Below, piece by piece: positions 1 to 13,015 of a DNA stretch of 64,000 nt (its first letter is position 1; the number at the start of each line of letters is the position of its first letter). The stretch is from NCBI GenBank assembly GCA_039583875.1, contig CM077153.1, positions 110,418,568-110,482,567 of the forward strand. The letters are read 5' to 3'. This stretch comes from Platanthera guangdongensis (lineage: Eukaryota; Streptophyta; Magnoliopsida; Asparagales; Orchidaceae). Under the pieces are notes generated by a model that saw only the letters and a list, made by a program, of their open reading frames with translations, did no database searches and was not told the origin of the DNA. Made by a program: the position numbers and the translations under genes.

Positions 1-369
1 ACGATCCCGATCCCAGTGAGTGTCGATGTCATCTCTCCTTCAATAGATCTAGCAGTCTGTGGAGACACTGAGTGTCCTCTCCTGACCTAGTGCTTGTTCG
101 ACAAGTGGCTGCGGGTTCTCCCAATTGTGTGGATTTCTTATAGAGGCGTGGATATGCTATCTAAGCTCAGGACTCGAGTTGCTTAGTGGCTGAATGATTT
201 TTCTGGAGCATCTTGGTTGAGTATAGACTCAATCCATCAAAGGTAATTATTATTTACAGCAAGATTTACTTCTTAATTCAAGAATATTGCCAGATCTGAA
301 TTCTTTGGGCTCTTCTTGTTCATTATTTCTAATGCACACAAGTGTTGTGTCATGTAGCAAAACACAACA
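1..369 (+). repeat. Copia-1 5' LTR, right-hand part
   Basis: This segment matches about 7165-7542 almost base for base, for example in the stretch reading TGCTTGTTCGACAAGTGGCT. It ends in ACAACA directly before the primer-binding site. The left part of the LTR lies outside the window. Confidence 0.88.
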
Positions 370-370
370 G

Positions 371-382
371 TGGTATCAGAAG
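371..382 (+). other. Primer-binding site, initiator tRNA-Met type (copia-1)
   Basis: TGGTATCAGA follows the LTR end by one base. It is complementary to the 3' end of plant initiator tRNA-Met, the usual primer of Ty1/copia elements. The stretch from here to the gag start near 1381 is untranslated leader with no recognisable gene. Confidence 0.85.
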
Positions 383-1380
383 GAGGTTCCGGGCAATATT
401 CATCATTTCAAAAGTTACTAAATCCATGGCGTGTAGATTTTGAAATTTTAGAAGTGTTCTAAAATGCCTAAATCTACTTTTTGAACGCCACCAAGAACGC
501 ATGTGATTTCTTTGTTGTTACTCCTTAAAAGTAACTGTCACTCTTGTTGGTTTGTGAAACCAAGTATTTGGTAGATTTTGAATCTCACACATAAAGTGAC
601 GAGCTTGTCTACTGAGTAAGTTGAGTTCGTGTTGCTTATGTCCAGTGCATGTAAATCTGGAAATTTAGAAGTGTTCTAGATATTCAGATTTAGCACAACT
701 CCTCAAGTATTAATGAGGATTCTATTGTGCACATCTCAGATGCATTTGGATTTTGGTTGCTGTTGTTTTATTCTGTGGAAGTGCACAATGGTTAATTATT
801 AACCATGATTAAATGTTAATCAATGATTTAAAATCCCTTAAGCAATATTAAGTAGTCAGATGCCTTCCGATGGATGACACTCTTCCTGCCTCGATCGATG
901 AAGTGTGGGCTTGCCAAAGCAAGGTACATTAATTTATCTTGGTAAGGGTGCGAGCAGATAATTGTGATATCCCACTGTCCACATCGGGTCAGACTTAACT
1001 GGGTGACCTCAAAGGTTTAGTGCGCAGAGACATAGGGTTGGCATGCATCATATAATGGATGCGAAAAAAGATTTATTCATCAGCCATACAAGATTTGCAT
1101 TGTGATGCAATGACAAGCGTTGTCTACCTAAATAACTGCATTGTGAGAGAAAAGTCAAAGCTGACTCATAGTGTTAGTGAAATTTGGATCTTGTCCACTA
1201 AGAGGGTTACTCGCTAAACACTTCGAATTGATATCGCGGGTTATTAGTTTGATAAAAATAGTGGGAGCTATTTTGATTAAAGTCCTAACTGAAATTTTAA
1301 AATGTATTTTGAAATGTAGTACTGATTTACTTTGCGTTGATCGTTGTAGAATTTCTATGCCAAGTGGTTCACATTCCACC

Positions 1381-2140
1381 ATGTACCTAAGGGTCATCCT
1401 TGAGAAGGAAAAGCTGAGTGGTACTAATTATTTGGAATAGTACATGAGCTTGACAATTGTTCTCAGGCAAGGGCGCAAGCTCTATGTTTTGGAAGAGGAA
1501 TCCCTTGATGAGCCTGCCAGGAATGCACCCCGTGCTAATAAGGATTCTTATTAGAAGTATCTTGATGAATCCTTAGATGTCGAATGTCTCATGCTGGCAA
1601 CCATGAACTCTAAGCTCCAAAAGCAACATAAGAACAAGGGTTGCAAGGAAATTGACGAGCATCTCAAGAAAATGTTTCAAGTGCAAGCTTGTTAAGAGAT
1701 ATTTGACGTCACTAAAGCGTTGTTTCACTGTAAGATGGGAGATTGAGACCTAGTAAGGACTCACGTAATCAAGATGATTGGGTATATAGAGAATCTTGAG
1801 AGACTAGGCTTCCATCTGGGTCAAGAGTTGGCCACAGACCTGATTCTGCAATTGTTGCCGGAAAATTATGAGCAGTTTGTTTTAAACTATAACATGAATG
1901 AAATAGACAAGACACTGCCCCAGCTCCCAAGAATGTCAAGAACTGTTGATATCAACATGAAGAAGTCCAAGCCTGTTAGCTACATATTGATGTGCATAAA
2001 GTCAAGGGAAAGGCCAAGGACTTCAAGAAGACAAAGGTAGGACCTAAGTCTGCTTTAGAGCCCAAGTCCTCAGTACTGAAGAAGAAGGGCTTTGTGAAAG
2101 AGGGATAGTGCCACCACAGTTCCAAGGCTGGTCATTGGAG
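1381..2140 (+). pseudogene. gag: Copia-1 gag remnant
   Basis: The ATG at 1381 opens a reading frame resembling plant Ty1/copia Gag: a K-L-S-G-T-N-Y-L motif near the start, then the region of the retrotransposon capsid (UBN2-like) domain. The frame is broken by several stops; one just after the NYLE motif fits a TGG-to-TAG change of the conserved tryptophan. Later stops lie near 1550, 1693 and 1744. A degraded zinc knuckle (C-H-H-S-S-K-A-G-H-W) is readable around 2106-2145. In an active element Gag would form the cytoplasmic particle that packages the RNA. Family assignment is by reading, not by search. Confidence 0.75.
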
Positions 2141-2209
2141 GAGGAATTATCCTTCGTACATTAAGGGTCTACAAAGGATGAAGGGAGGTATGACTTCCAC
2201 TTCAAATAT

Positions 2210-2560
2210 CTATGTTATAGAGATAAACATTTCTGCTCCTTCATCCTGGGTATTGGATACCTGATGTGGTTCTCACATTTGCATAAATGTGCAGGAACTT
2301 GGAAGGAGAATATTGTTGAGTAAAGGAGAGGTGGACCTACATGTTGGCAATGGAGCAAGAGTTGTTGTTGTCATCGTGGGTGTTTATCGTATTGCTTTGC
2401 CCAGTGGGCTGTAATTGAATTACATAATTGTTATTTTGTTCCATCCATAACTAGAAACGTTATATATATTTCATGGTTGTATATGATTGGATTTTCTTTT
2501 ATTATTAAGAACAATTATTGTTCTATATTTTAGAATGATGTTTGTTATGCTATAGCCCAA
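2210..2560 (+). pseudogene. pol: Copia-1 protease remnant
   Basis: The aspartic protease active-site region is recognisable as W-V-L-D-T followed by a stop at 2262-2264 and then C-G-S-H-I-C. In intact relatives the residue after D-T is glycine, so the catalytic D-T-G triad is destroyed. Downstream residues such as HVGNGARV and LPSG fit the copia protease family. It would have cleaved the Gag-Pol polyprotein. Confidence 0.65.
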
Positions 2561-3510
2561 ATGTTTAATGGTGTGTATGTTTTGAACTTAGACCATCAGA
2601 TCTATAATTTAGAAAATACTAAAAGATTAAAAATGAATGACTCGAACCCTACGTACCGTTGGCATTATCGTTTGGGCCATATAAATGAGAAACACATATC
2701 CAAGCTCCAAAGAGATGGACTACTGGACTCATTTGATTATGAATCATTTGAGATATGCGAGTCTTATTTGTTAGGCAAGATGACTAAGGTCCCTTTCATT
2801 GGTTTCAATGAGAGGGTTGATGATCTCTTGGAAATAGTACATAGTGATGTATGTGGACCCATGAGTTCTATAGCTAGAGGTGGGTATTTCTACTTTGTTA
2901 CATTTACTGATGATTTCAGTAGATAAGGATAAGTGTACCTTATGAAGTGCAAATCTGAATCCTTTGAAATGTTTAAGGAGTTTAGGAATGAAGTAGAGAA
3001 CCAGCTGGGTAAGAAGGTTAAAGCACTCTGATCTAATCGAGGTGGCGAATACCTAAGTCATAAGTTTCGTGATCATCTGAAAGAGTGTGGTATTGTTTCA
3101 AAGCTCACTCCACCTAGAACACCGCAACATAATAATGTGTCTGAGGGGAGGAATCGTACTCTGTTAGACATGATACGGTCGATGATGAGTCATGCAGATA
3201 TGCATGTTTCCTTTTGGGGTTTCGCTACAGAAACTGGTGCTTTTACACTAAATCGTGCTCCAATGAAAGCAGGTTTAAAGGAACCATATGAGATATGGAC
3301 TGAGAAGTATCCTAATATGTCGTTCATTAATGTTTGGGGTTGTGAGGCATACCTGTGACGTCAAATGACTGACAATATAGAACCTAAGTCAGATAAGTGT
3401 TATCTTGTGGGGTATCCTAAGGAAACTAAAAGGTACTATTTTTACCTACCATCCGAAGGCAAAGTTTTAGTCGTAAGGACCGGTGTCTTTCTTAAGAAAG
3501 AGTTATAAGT
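2561..3510 (+). pseudogene. pol: Copia-1 integrase (GAG-pre-integrase plus core)
   Basis: The HHCC zinc-binding region starts around 2650 (W-H-Y-R-L-G-H-I-N). The core shows the first catalytic aspartate in H-S-D-V-C-G-P. The second position reads S-N-R-G-G-E-Y where the family has S-D, which fits a G-to-A change of Asp to Asn. The glutamate in V-S-E-G-R-N-R-T is present. Stops occur near 2925, 3030, 3356 and 3506. Integrase inserts the cDNA; this copy lacks one catalytic acid and is interrupted. Confidence 0.8.
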
Positions 3511-3769
3511 AGAAAGACTGTCAAGGTAAAACTTGAAGAAGTTTAAAAATCACAAAATGTGAATGAACCAGAATTAGAACCTAAGACAGGACTACAAGTT
3601 GTTGTAGCTAGATAACCTACTCAGAAAACACAAGTTCCACTTAGATCTGGTAGACCAAGGTTTGAGTTAGAGAGATATGGATTTCTTGTCTCTCAAATAG
3701 GTAATGTGTTGCTTATGGATCATAGTGATGAACCTGCAACCTACCAAGAGGCTATAAGTGGACCGTAAT

Positions 3770-4779
3770 CCGAGAAGTGGCTTGAGACCATGAAATCTGA
3801 AATCGACTTCATGTATGAAAACTATGTTTGGACTTTTTTGGTGGAACCACCTGAAAGGGTATGAACTATAGAGTGCAAGTGGGTCTTCAAGAAGGAAGAC
3901 CGATATGGATGGGAATGTACATACATTCAAAGGGCGACTTGTGGTAAGGGTTTCAAGAAAATTCATGGTATTGACTATGATGAGACCTTTTCCCCTATTG
4001 TCATGATTAAGTCCATCAGAATTCTGCTTGCTATTGTTGTGTATTATGACAATGAGATCTGGTAGATGGATGTCAAAATGGTTTTCCTAAATGGAAACCT
4101 CCTTAAGGAAGTGTATATGACACAACCCGAGGGTTTTGTATCTTCAGGTGAAGCCACTAAAATATGCAAGCTGCAGAGATATATTTTTGGATTAAAACAG
4201 GCTTCTTGAAGTTGGAATCTTCATTTTGATGAAAAGATCAAAGAGTTTGGTTTTATCATGAACGAGGATGCACCGTGTGTTTACAAGAGGATTAGTGGGG
4301 GCATAGTTATCTTCCTGATATTGTATGTGGATGAAATACTATTGATTGGGAATGACATACCGACCCTGCAAGTTGTTAAGAACAACCTAGGGGACTGCTT
4401 CTCTATGAAGGACTTGGGTAAAGCGACTTATATACTTGGTATTATGATTTATAGAGATAGATCAAAGAATTTGTTGGGTTTGACGCAAAGTACGTACATT
4501 GACAAAGTGTTGAAACGGTTCATCATGCTTGAGTCCAAAAAAGGATTGATACCCATATATCATGGTGTGAGTCTCTCTAAGGACCAATTTCCTAAGACTT
4601 GTGAATATATGAGTCGCATGATGTTGATTCCATATGATTCGGCAATTAGGTCAATCATGTATGTATTGATATGTACTGGACCCGATCTCTCTTATGTCTT
4701 GAGCATAACTAGCAGGTATCAGTCTGATCCCGTTGAGAGTCATTGTATTGTCGTTAAGAATATCCTGAAATACTTATGA
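3770..4779 (+). pseudogene. pol: Copia-1 reverse transcriptase remnant
   Basis: The reading frame contains W-V-F-K-K-E, D-Y-D-E-T-F-S-P, D-V-K-M-V-F-L-N-G and F-G-L-K-Q-A-S, all classic copia reverse-transcriptase motifs. The catalytic Y-V-D-D reads Y-V-D-E at 4324-4335, losing the second metal-binding aspartate. Stops near 3868, 4063 (Gln codon to TAG) and 4207 (Arg CGA to TGA) interrupt it. The longest open piece is 4258-4779. It would have copied element RNA into cDNA. Confidence 0.85.
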
Positions 4780-5275
4780 AGGAGTAAGGATACGTTATTG
4801 GTATTTAGTGTAGAGGAAGAGCTCGTTGTAAGGGCATACACGGATGCTAGCTTCCACACTGATAGGGACGACTCATAGTCTTAGTCAGGTTTCATATTTT
4901 ATCATAATGGAGGTGTTGTTAGCTAAAAAAAAGTTCCAAGCAGGAGACATTTGCCGATTCTACAATTGAGGCCGAGTATTTCGTCGTTGCAAATGCAGTG
5001 AAGGTGGCTGTCTGGATTAGGAAATTCATCGGTGAGTTAGATGTATTTCCTAACATTGTTCGTCCTATAGATCACTATAGTGATAATAACGGTGCAATTG
5101 CACTTGCTTCGGAACCTAGATCTCATCAACGCTCCAAGCACATACCTCGGTGGTTCTATCTAATTTGAGAGATTGTTGATCAAGGAGATATGAGCATTAG
5201 CAGAGTGCCGACTGAGGAGAACATTGCGGATCAACTGACAAAGCCTCTCATATAGAGAAAGCATGATGGTCATGT
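4780..5275 (+). pseudogene. pol: Copia-1 RNase H remnant
   Basis: Following the reverse transcriptase in the copia order, the frame shows Y-T-D-A-S-F, a broken S-G-F-I-F region, and an E-Y-F near 4970. Two closely spaced stops sit around 4876-4884. The protein would have removed the RNA strand from the RNA-DNA hybrid. The matching region in the second family member is 47550-48077. Confidence 0.7.
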
Positions 5276-6263
5276 TAGATCTATGGGTGTACGATACCTG
5301 AATGATCAACTCTAGTAGGAGTTTTGTGGATTGTATGTTTGTTGGCTGTAATATTTCATTTGATGAATAAGTGTAATGTATACATTTCATTTATATATTT
5401 TGGCAAGTTTTTTTATTGTGTTATTATTTCTATTATGATAGAGTAGTTAGCTGAATAAATTACCTTAGAGTGTTTGCTTCCATAGGTCAAGTATTGACTT
5501 GAATGTGAGAACCTATGATGCTAGATGCTTCATTCTTAAAGGTCCCCGGTCATTGTATCATCTTAGAAGCTAAGGGCGATGATGATACCTTTACGACTAG
5601 CATGTGGCTTGATTGGTGACCCATCCTCATAGGTCATGATATTGTGATATCAAGTCATCACATGGGTACTTATTATGAACAAGTTTTATTGGACAAACCC
5701 ACCATGAGAATACTTTGTGGATTGTTATATAAACGTGTCACAAGTATGACTCAAGTGGCAATATTGTTTGCGGTCCTTTGACCCGAAGTCACAGCATTTA
5801 TCGAGTGAGGAAGAGCGTGCTTTAATGCCATCAAAAGTCTAGTATTAAGAAAGTTAGATGATAAAGATGGTTATTATGTACGTTACGAATCATTTGTGAG
5901 TTTGTGTCTGAGCAGAGATGGGATTTGTCCTCCTTTATGACAGGAGTTGCTTCCATGGGCCCCTTGTTGGAATGGGACTGAGAAATACATATCCATGCTT
6001 GGTTGAGTCAATATATGATATTGGGCTCACCAATTTCTGGAAGTGCATTCTAGATCAGGAAACTAGGATTGAATAATTATGAGGGTGACACGGTCTTTAC
6101 CTCATGTTCTTTCCGGATATAAGGGATGATGGGACATGACAACACTGTAACATTGGTCACAATGGCTTTTGAGCTTAATAAACTCATATTGTTTGGGGAG
6201 CAATGATGTATTGCTAAATGCCGCTCATTGTTTGTGAAGCTTTTGTTTGATACTTTCAAGATC
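5276..6263 (+). other. Copia-1 non-coding tract between pol and 3' LTR
   Basis: About 1 kb without a supported gene. It is homologous in order and partly in sequence to 48078-49010 of the second family member (shared phrases such as ATGATATTGTGATATCAAGT against ATGATATTATGATATCAAGT). This shows it is a real element segment rather than flanking DNA. I see no domain in it. Confidence 0.6.
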
Positions 6264-6273
6264 AAGTAGGAGA
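6264..6273 (+). other. Polypurine tract (copia-1)
   Basis: AAGTAGGAGA lies immediately before the TGTTGG start of the 3' LTR. The second family member has the same sequence at 49012-49021. It is the expected primer site for plus-strand DNA synthesis. Confidence 0.7.
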
Positions 6274-6409
6274 TTGTTGGTGTTACTATTGTAATCTGCC
6301 AACTCAGTATGAGCCTATTAGGGTTGCACATAAGATTGTGGAGAAATTGGGAAATTGGATTTGTATGATTTAGCTCATATGATGAGTTGAAAATACTTAG
6401 CTCATTCAG

Positions 6410-6970
6410 GCTAAATAGCGTCGAGTGCTTTGAGACCAGTCAATGCTTTCATCGAGTTAAGCGTTAACTCATCGAATGACGGCGTTGTGTGTGTTGAATA
6501 TATTCAACGATTCAACGAGTCAAACTGTTGATTCGACGAGTAAGACACTTAAGCATTGAGTGTATTGACTATACTCGGTGATTCGTTGAGTCAAGGTGTT
6601 GATTCGACGAGTCTGGTTCTCGGGCATTGAGAGCATTGAGCTCACTAAACGCCTTCATCGAGTAAGGGGTTACTTGAAGATTTTGGTACTTAGGACTTGA
6701 GTGCACTCAACACCATTTGACGAATCTGAGTTTTGGCGTTGAGTGCGTTGAGTGCACTCAAAGCCATTCGACGATTCGTCGAGTATGGCGCAGAAAGCTT
6801 TGATAGCGTTGACTCCACACAATGCCTTCACAGTGTCAAGCATTGACTCAACTGAGGATGGCATTGAGTTCGTCGAGTACCTTATGGATACTCGACGATT
6901 CATCGAGTATAAGATGATACTCGAAAATTCGTCGTATATGCTTTGAATTCTCGACGATTCATCGAGACAT
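6410..6970 (+). repeat. TCGACGA / TCGTCGA dyad array in the copia-1 LTR
   Basis: Dozens of short variants of CGACGATTCGTCGAG, ATTCGACGAGT and CATCGAGT are scattered over about 560 bp of the LTR. Several are inverted with respect to each other and could pair locally. The second family member has a similar cluster at 49255-49520. The spacing is irregular, so this is not a simple tandem repeat. Confidence 0.75.
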
Positions 6971-7045
6971 GGGTTGTCTGGCCGAAATTCTGGATTGTAA
7001 GTCTTGGGTTTCCAAATAGAGGAACTATTTTGTTTATTCCTTGGG

Positions 7046-7054
7046 TATAAATAT
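7046..7054 (+). promoter_or_regulatory. TATA box of the copia-1 LTR
   Basis: TATAAATAT lies about 490 bases before the LTR end, a plausible U3/R boundary for a plant copia LTR. Function is inferred from position and consensus only. Confidence 0.5.
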
Positions 7055-7542
7055 GAAGTTTTAGAGTTTTTAATATTTGTCATCATTCTTTCTTAGCACA
7101 CGAGTCGTACTGTGTAAAAAGACGGAAGCCCTAGAAAACCGAAGGAAGTGTTCCACCAATCCCGCCGCCGTCCCCGATCTCGATCCCTGTGAATGTCATC
7201 ACTGCCTCTCCTTCAACAGATTTAGCAGTCTATGGAGATGCTGAGTGTCCTCTCCCAACATAGTGCTTGTTCGACAAGTGGCTGCGGGTTGTCCCAATTG
7301 TGTGGATTTCTGGTAGAGGCGAGAAAATACTTTCTAAACTTATGACTAGAGCCGCTTAGTGGCCGGTTGATTTTTTTGGAGCATCTTGGTTGAGTTTATA
7401 CTCAATCCCGCAAAGGTAATTTTTATTTATAGCAAGCTTTACTTCTTGATTCATGAGTAATGCCAAATCTGAATTCTTTGGGATTTTCATGTTCATTATT
7501 TCCGATGCACATAAGTATTGTGTCATGTAAAAAAACCCAACA

Positions 7543-9114
<1,572 letters not shown>

Positions 9115-11470
9115 TCTTTATACCATAATCAAGAAGAAAAAGAGTCATGGTGTAACATTTGGATGCCCAAAATACCCTCGATAATGATGTAACATTTATA
9201 TCCCCAAATACCCTCTAAGGCTTAAACTTAGGGGGCATTTCGATCTTTAGTCATGCTCAACGCTTAATTTAGGTCTTCTGTGCACTGTTTCCCCTCTCAA
9301 AATCGCGATAGCCGCAATTTTCTCCTCACTTTTGCACAGGGCATTGTGATTCTTCCTCCTCCAGCGATCATCGCATGACTCCGCCAGGAAGATCATCGCA
9401 CTCCTCCGCCGCGATTTCTTCCTCGGTCTGCTCAGAATGGCGCACACCTAAAAACATCTTGCCCCAAAAGTCATCCTCATTCCCTTACGACCTCGGCCCT
9501 ATACTGAACCTCAAATCCTTCGCTCAAGCACGACCCTCTCCTTCGGAGGGGATGAAGACGAAGAACCACACAACCTCCGTCAAAGCGGCAGTGCCTGTTA
9601 AGCCAGGTATCAACACGGACTCCTACATAGCACTTAGTTTTTTCAATGCCTTCTTTTCTACTCTGAAAGCAAGATGAGATTTACTCTCTCTTCTATAGAT
9701 CCAAACCCTTGCCAACCCTATCTCAAGCCCACTAAACAGTATCCTCCATGGCAGCTCGCTTGCTTGCTCCATGTTCGCCCTCTCTATATGTTCCTCTCCA
9801 ACCCTCTGATGATGGTGTTAACTTCAATCATCGAAGCTTTTTATAACGAATAACTCTTCATCCAGGTACATGCTCAGCCCTTCAACGCAAAAGCCTTACC
9901 TGCATCATCGATCATCTCCTCCTTGATGTTATTCCTCATGCCTCTTACCTTTGCTTTCTTCTTAATATTTTTCATGTTTTCTTCTTCAGCTCCAGTGAGA
10001 AATAATAAATTTGGATATCCGAATTAATGTTGGTTTTTTTAGGAGTAAAAACAGAGCTCTCCAGGCTAGGTGTGAAAATTAGAGCCTTCCTTATTGCATG
10101 TATTTTAGCTCTTCTCCCTCCAACTTGCAACTGTAATGAACTGATTTATTGCGCTCTACGTGTTTGAGTAAATGCACACTCATTCACACATAAAACCAAA
10201 CACATTAAAGCATTCTAAAGCAATTAAGGTGTAAATTAAGCTAAAATGAGTAGTTTCTCAACCTATAAACATTGACATTCTCTTGCGGGGCTCCATCAAT
10301 CGTTAGAGAACATAAAGTAATTAATGTGTAATTTTTAAGTTTTGGATTTATAATTTTTTGATGGTTTTAGCATTGTTTACTGAATCTGCAGGTTATTGTT
10401 CAAAGCAGGTTTTTCAGCTCCTCCAGAACTTGGGCAAGGGTTCTCCAGCTGACGACTTCTTCCCCTCTATACACACTTCACCAAAGCTCCTCTGGTAACT
10501 CACTTGGATTACTATGTAGTTTAATTTCATTTTCTATACGAATGACACTTATATTATTTCAACGTTGTTTTAATTTGGGGTTTGGGCTTTAGAATTGTTT
10601 TTCTCAGTTTTTTGTGTTTTCAACCTCATAATGATTACAACTTTTTTTAGCCTCAAATTCATGTATAAGCATTCTGAATTCACTGAAAATCTCATAATAT
10701 GTGAATATGTTTTCAGCTTAATTTGTAATATTATGAGTATTTATTAAATTTTCAGCATGTTGCGACAATAGTGATGCCAACTTAAAGTTTCTTTGTTGCA
10801 CCATTTCTATTTTACAAATAAGCAGTTTACAAATAACAGAAACTTATATTTCGGTTTTACAAAACTGAAATCAGCAATCATATTACAATCATAGCTTTAA
10901 CTGCATTGCTGCCATTTTTTACTGTTACCTAAAAGCAGTTTACAAACAGAGCATATTATTTTTATTACTTTCCTCATTTTTAGTGTATTCCTCCTGAGTT
11001 TCAGCCTTCATTCAGGGTAATAATCGAACTCACGTAGCTTCGACAAGAGTGGCGCTCCTCCTGAGTTTCAGTCTTCATTCATGGTAATAATAGAGTTTTT
11101 ATACGTATTCCTGATTTCATAGAGCATATTATTTTATTGCTTTCCTCAATTTTAGGCATTGATTGCTTATTAGTTTAGAGTTAGTATGAAAATTTCTTAC
11201 ATTTTTAGGTTGATTAATCTTAGCAAAGATCATTGTAATGATGTTTATGATTTGATTGTGCTTAGATTTTGTTTTTATGCAATTGAAGTCATATTAAGAA
11301 TGTTTTATGATAATGGTTTGCATGATTTTATTAGTGTGATGTTATGTAATTACGTGACAGCCATTTATCTGGCATTAAGAATGATTTAATGTCATTTATC
11401 TGCCGTTAAGAATCAAGTTAAGCCAAAAATATGATTAACAGCTAAGCCAAAAAAACATGTTTTAACTTTT
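9115..11470. other. Intergenic tract without a recognised gene
   Basis: About 2.3 kb. A short frame at 9375-9677 (plus) starts MTPPGRSSHSS and has no recognisable domain; I do not support it as a gene. At 10957-11160 there is a degenerate local duplication: CTCCTGAGTTTCAG recurs at about 10991 and 11058, and AGAGCATATTATTTT recurs at about 10949 and 11121. Much of the rest is AT-rich and intron-like in composition. Confidence 0.5.
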
Positions 11471-11945
11471 AAGACCACTGTCATCCCCACGACGAATGTC
11501 GCCCCCGACGAATGTCTCCCCCATGGAGAATATCGTCCCCACGATGAATGTTGTCCAAACGACGAATGTCACCCCCACGATGAATCGCTCACGACATATG
11601 TCGCGCCCACGAAAAATGTCGGCACCACGACAAGTGACTTCACCACGACAAGTGATGCCCCAATGACAAGTGACGCCCCCACGACAAGTGTCGCCCCCAC
11701 AACAAGAGTCGCCCCAATGACAAGTGTTTCCCCCATGACAAAAGTCGCCCCCACAAAAAATGTCTCCCCCACAATAAATGTCTCCCCCACGATAAATGTC
11801 GTCCCCACGACAAATGTCTCCCCCACGACAAATGTCGCCCCCACGACAAATGTCGCTCCCACGACAAATGTCGCCCCACGACAAATGTCGCACCCACGTT
11901 GAATGTCGCCCCCTCGATAAATGTCGCACTCTCGACAAATGTGAC
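11471..11945. repeat. 18-bp minisatellite with internal dyad
   Basis: The unit is approximately GACAAATGTCGCCCCCAC, repeated about 26 times with point variants (GACGAATGTC, GATAAATGTC and others). Each unit contains CGACAAATGTCG, which is CGACA-AA-TGTCG, a perfect 5-bp inverted repeat with a 2-base spacer. Because 18 is a multiple of three, long frames are open across it (the longest is minus 11462-12061, Gly/Asp/Arg/Cys-rich). I regard these as repeat artefacts. Confidence 0.9.
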
Positions 11946-12880
11946 CCGCACGGGGTCCCCCGTGCACGACTGCTTGTGAATATATAAATATATATACAGT
12001 ACCCTTTTTCTTTTCTCCGCCCGGTGCCTAAGAGTCGTCGGGGAGCGGATGAGATAGCCACTTAGTTTTTATGACTAACAGTTGCTACGTCTTATTTTTA
12101 GGAGGAAACCCCGCAGATAAAGCAGCAATTGGTTTCATAGGAGGGCAGCTAGGCCAGGGTGACATGGCCTGAAGTGACGATACCATCGCTGTTGTCTGTT
12201 ACTGATGTGAGTTTTTGAGAGATTCTAGTTGTAGCCCTTTGGGCAAAGTTTTTATGTACTCTGATATTAAGAAGCCTTGTTGTTGCTTCTTTTTATTGAT
12301 GTACTTGTTGTACTTATACATTGGTGTGGATTTTGACTTCTGTTTATATTCTTTATGTTGGGTTGGCATTGATGATATTAATCTTAGCCGGCAGGATAAG
12401 CGTCTTGTGGTACAGGTCGACCCGTATGTTGGCGCTACCGCAAGGTTGCTATTCTGCGCGTAAGACTCGCCTCGGTCGTGTCTCGTGTACCAGTAGTGGG
12501 TCTTACACAAAATATTTGATCACACGCCGACATGGGGTCACACCGTAACTGTCGTGCTACCGCCACGCGGTATCGTACTACTGTTGAGCGATAGGTGAAG
12601 CACTGAGTCAACAAAATGCTTACGACAAACAGCCACTACCGCCACGCAGTATTGCTACTGCCGCGCGATAGCTTACGGAGAGCCACGCCAAAAATATTTG
12701 CCACTCTACCACCAGCTCTAGTACTACCGTCGGGCGATAGCTCTTAGAGAGCTACCCCTGATGAAACTTGGGGCATTGCAGGAGGTGCCTAAAGTACAAA
12801 CTTGTTGCTGAATTGAGTGGTTATCACAATACAGTGGGCTTATCGCTGAGTGGGGGAGCGGTGTGCATCATGTTTGATAG
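11946..12880. other. Non-coding tract with LTR-like character
   Basis: No supported gene. 12200-12520 reads like the R-U5 part of a gypsy LTR, ending near GTGGGTCTTACAC, but no primer-binding site follows. 12550-12750 has three degenerate copies of a motif around CTACCGCCGCGCGATAGC, a pattern common inside plant LTRs. No second LTR copy was recognised. Confidence 0.35.
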
Positions 12881-12884
12881 GATT

Positions 12885-13015
12885 GTAGCAGATTGTGCAC
12901 AAGGTGAAACATGTGCAGGGTAGAACGTGCACTATGAGGAACGTGCGAACGGTGGAACGTGCGCTAGGAGGAATGTGCGTAGGTTGGAATATGCCCTGGG
13001 TGGAATGTGTACGGG
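12885..13015. repeat. Degenerate short tandem repeat (GTGC..GGTGGAA)
   Basis: Roughly seven imperfect copies of a 16-19 base unit resembling GAACGTGCGCTAGGAG follow one another. Variation is high and the boundaries are approximate. Confidence 0.55.

Larger units (their letters stand above)
1..7542 (+). mobile_element. Copia-1: degenerate Ty1/copia LTR retrotransposon
   Basis: Order seen on the plus strand: LTR end, tRNA-Met-type primer-binding site, gag, protease, integrase, reverse transcriptase, RNase H, purine tract, LTR. Integrase before reverse transcriptase is diagnostic of Ty1/copia. The 5' LTR is truncated by the window edge, so total length and the left target duplication are unknown. 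Every domain carries stop codons or lost catalytic residues, so the element cannot be autonomous. A second, shorter member of the same family lies at 47384-50185. Confidence 0.9.
6275..7542 (+). repeat. Copia-1 3' LTR
   Basis: It begins TGTTGG after the purine tract and ends CCAACA, the normal TG...CA boundary. Its last 380 bases match the 5' LTR remnant. It is about 1.27 kb long. The central part is rich in TCGACGA-type motifs (separate entry) and a TATA box lies at 7046. Confidence 0.85.

Noticed and set aside
9375..9677. A 100-codon plus-strand frame as a host gene
   Set aside because: Ser/Pro-rich, no domain, no clear promoter or intron structure. It could be an exon, but nothing in the sequence supports that.
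11462..12061. A 199-codon minus-strand frame and overlapping frames on both strands
   Set aside because: All follow the 18-base minisatellite, which stays open because its period is a multiple of three. No start context or domain.
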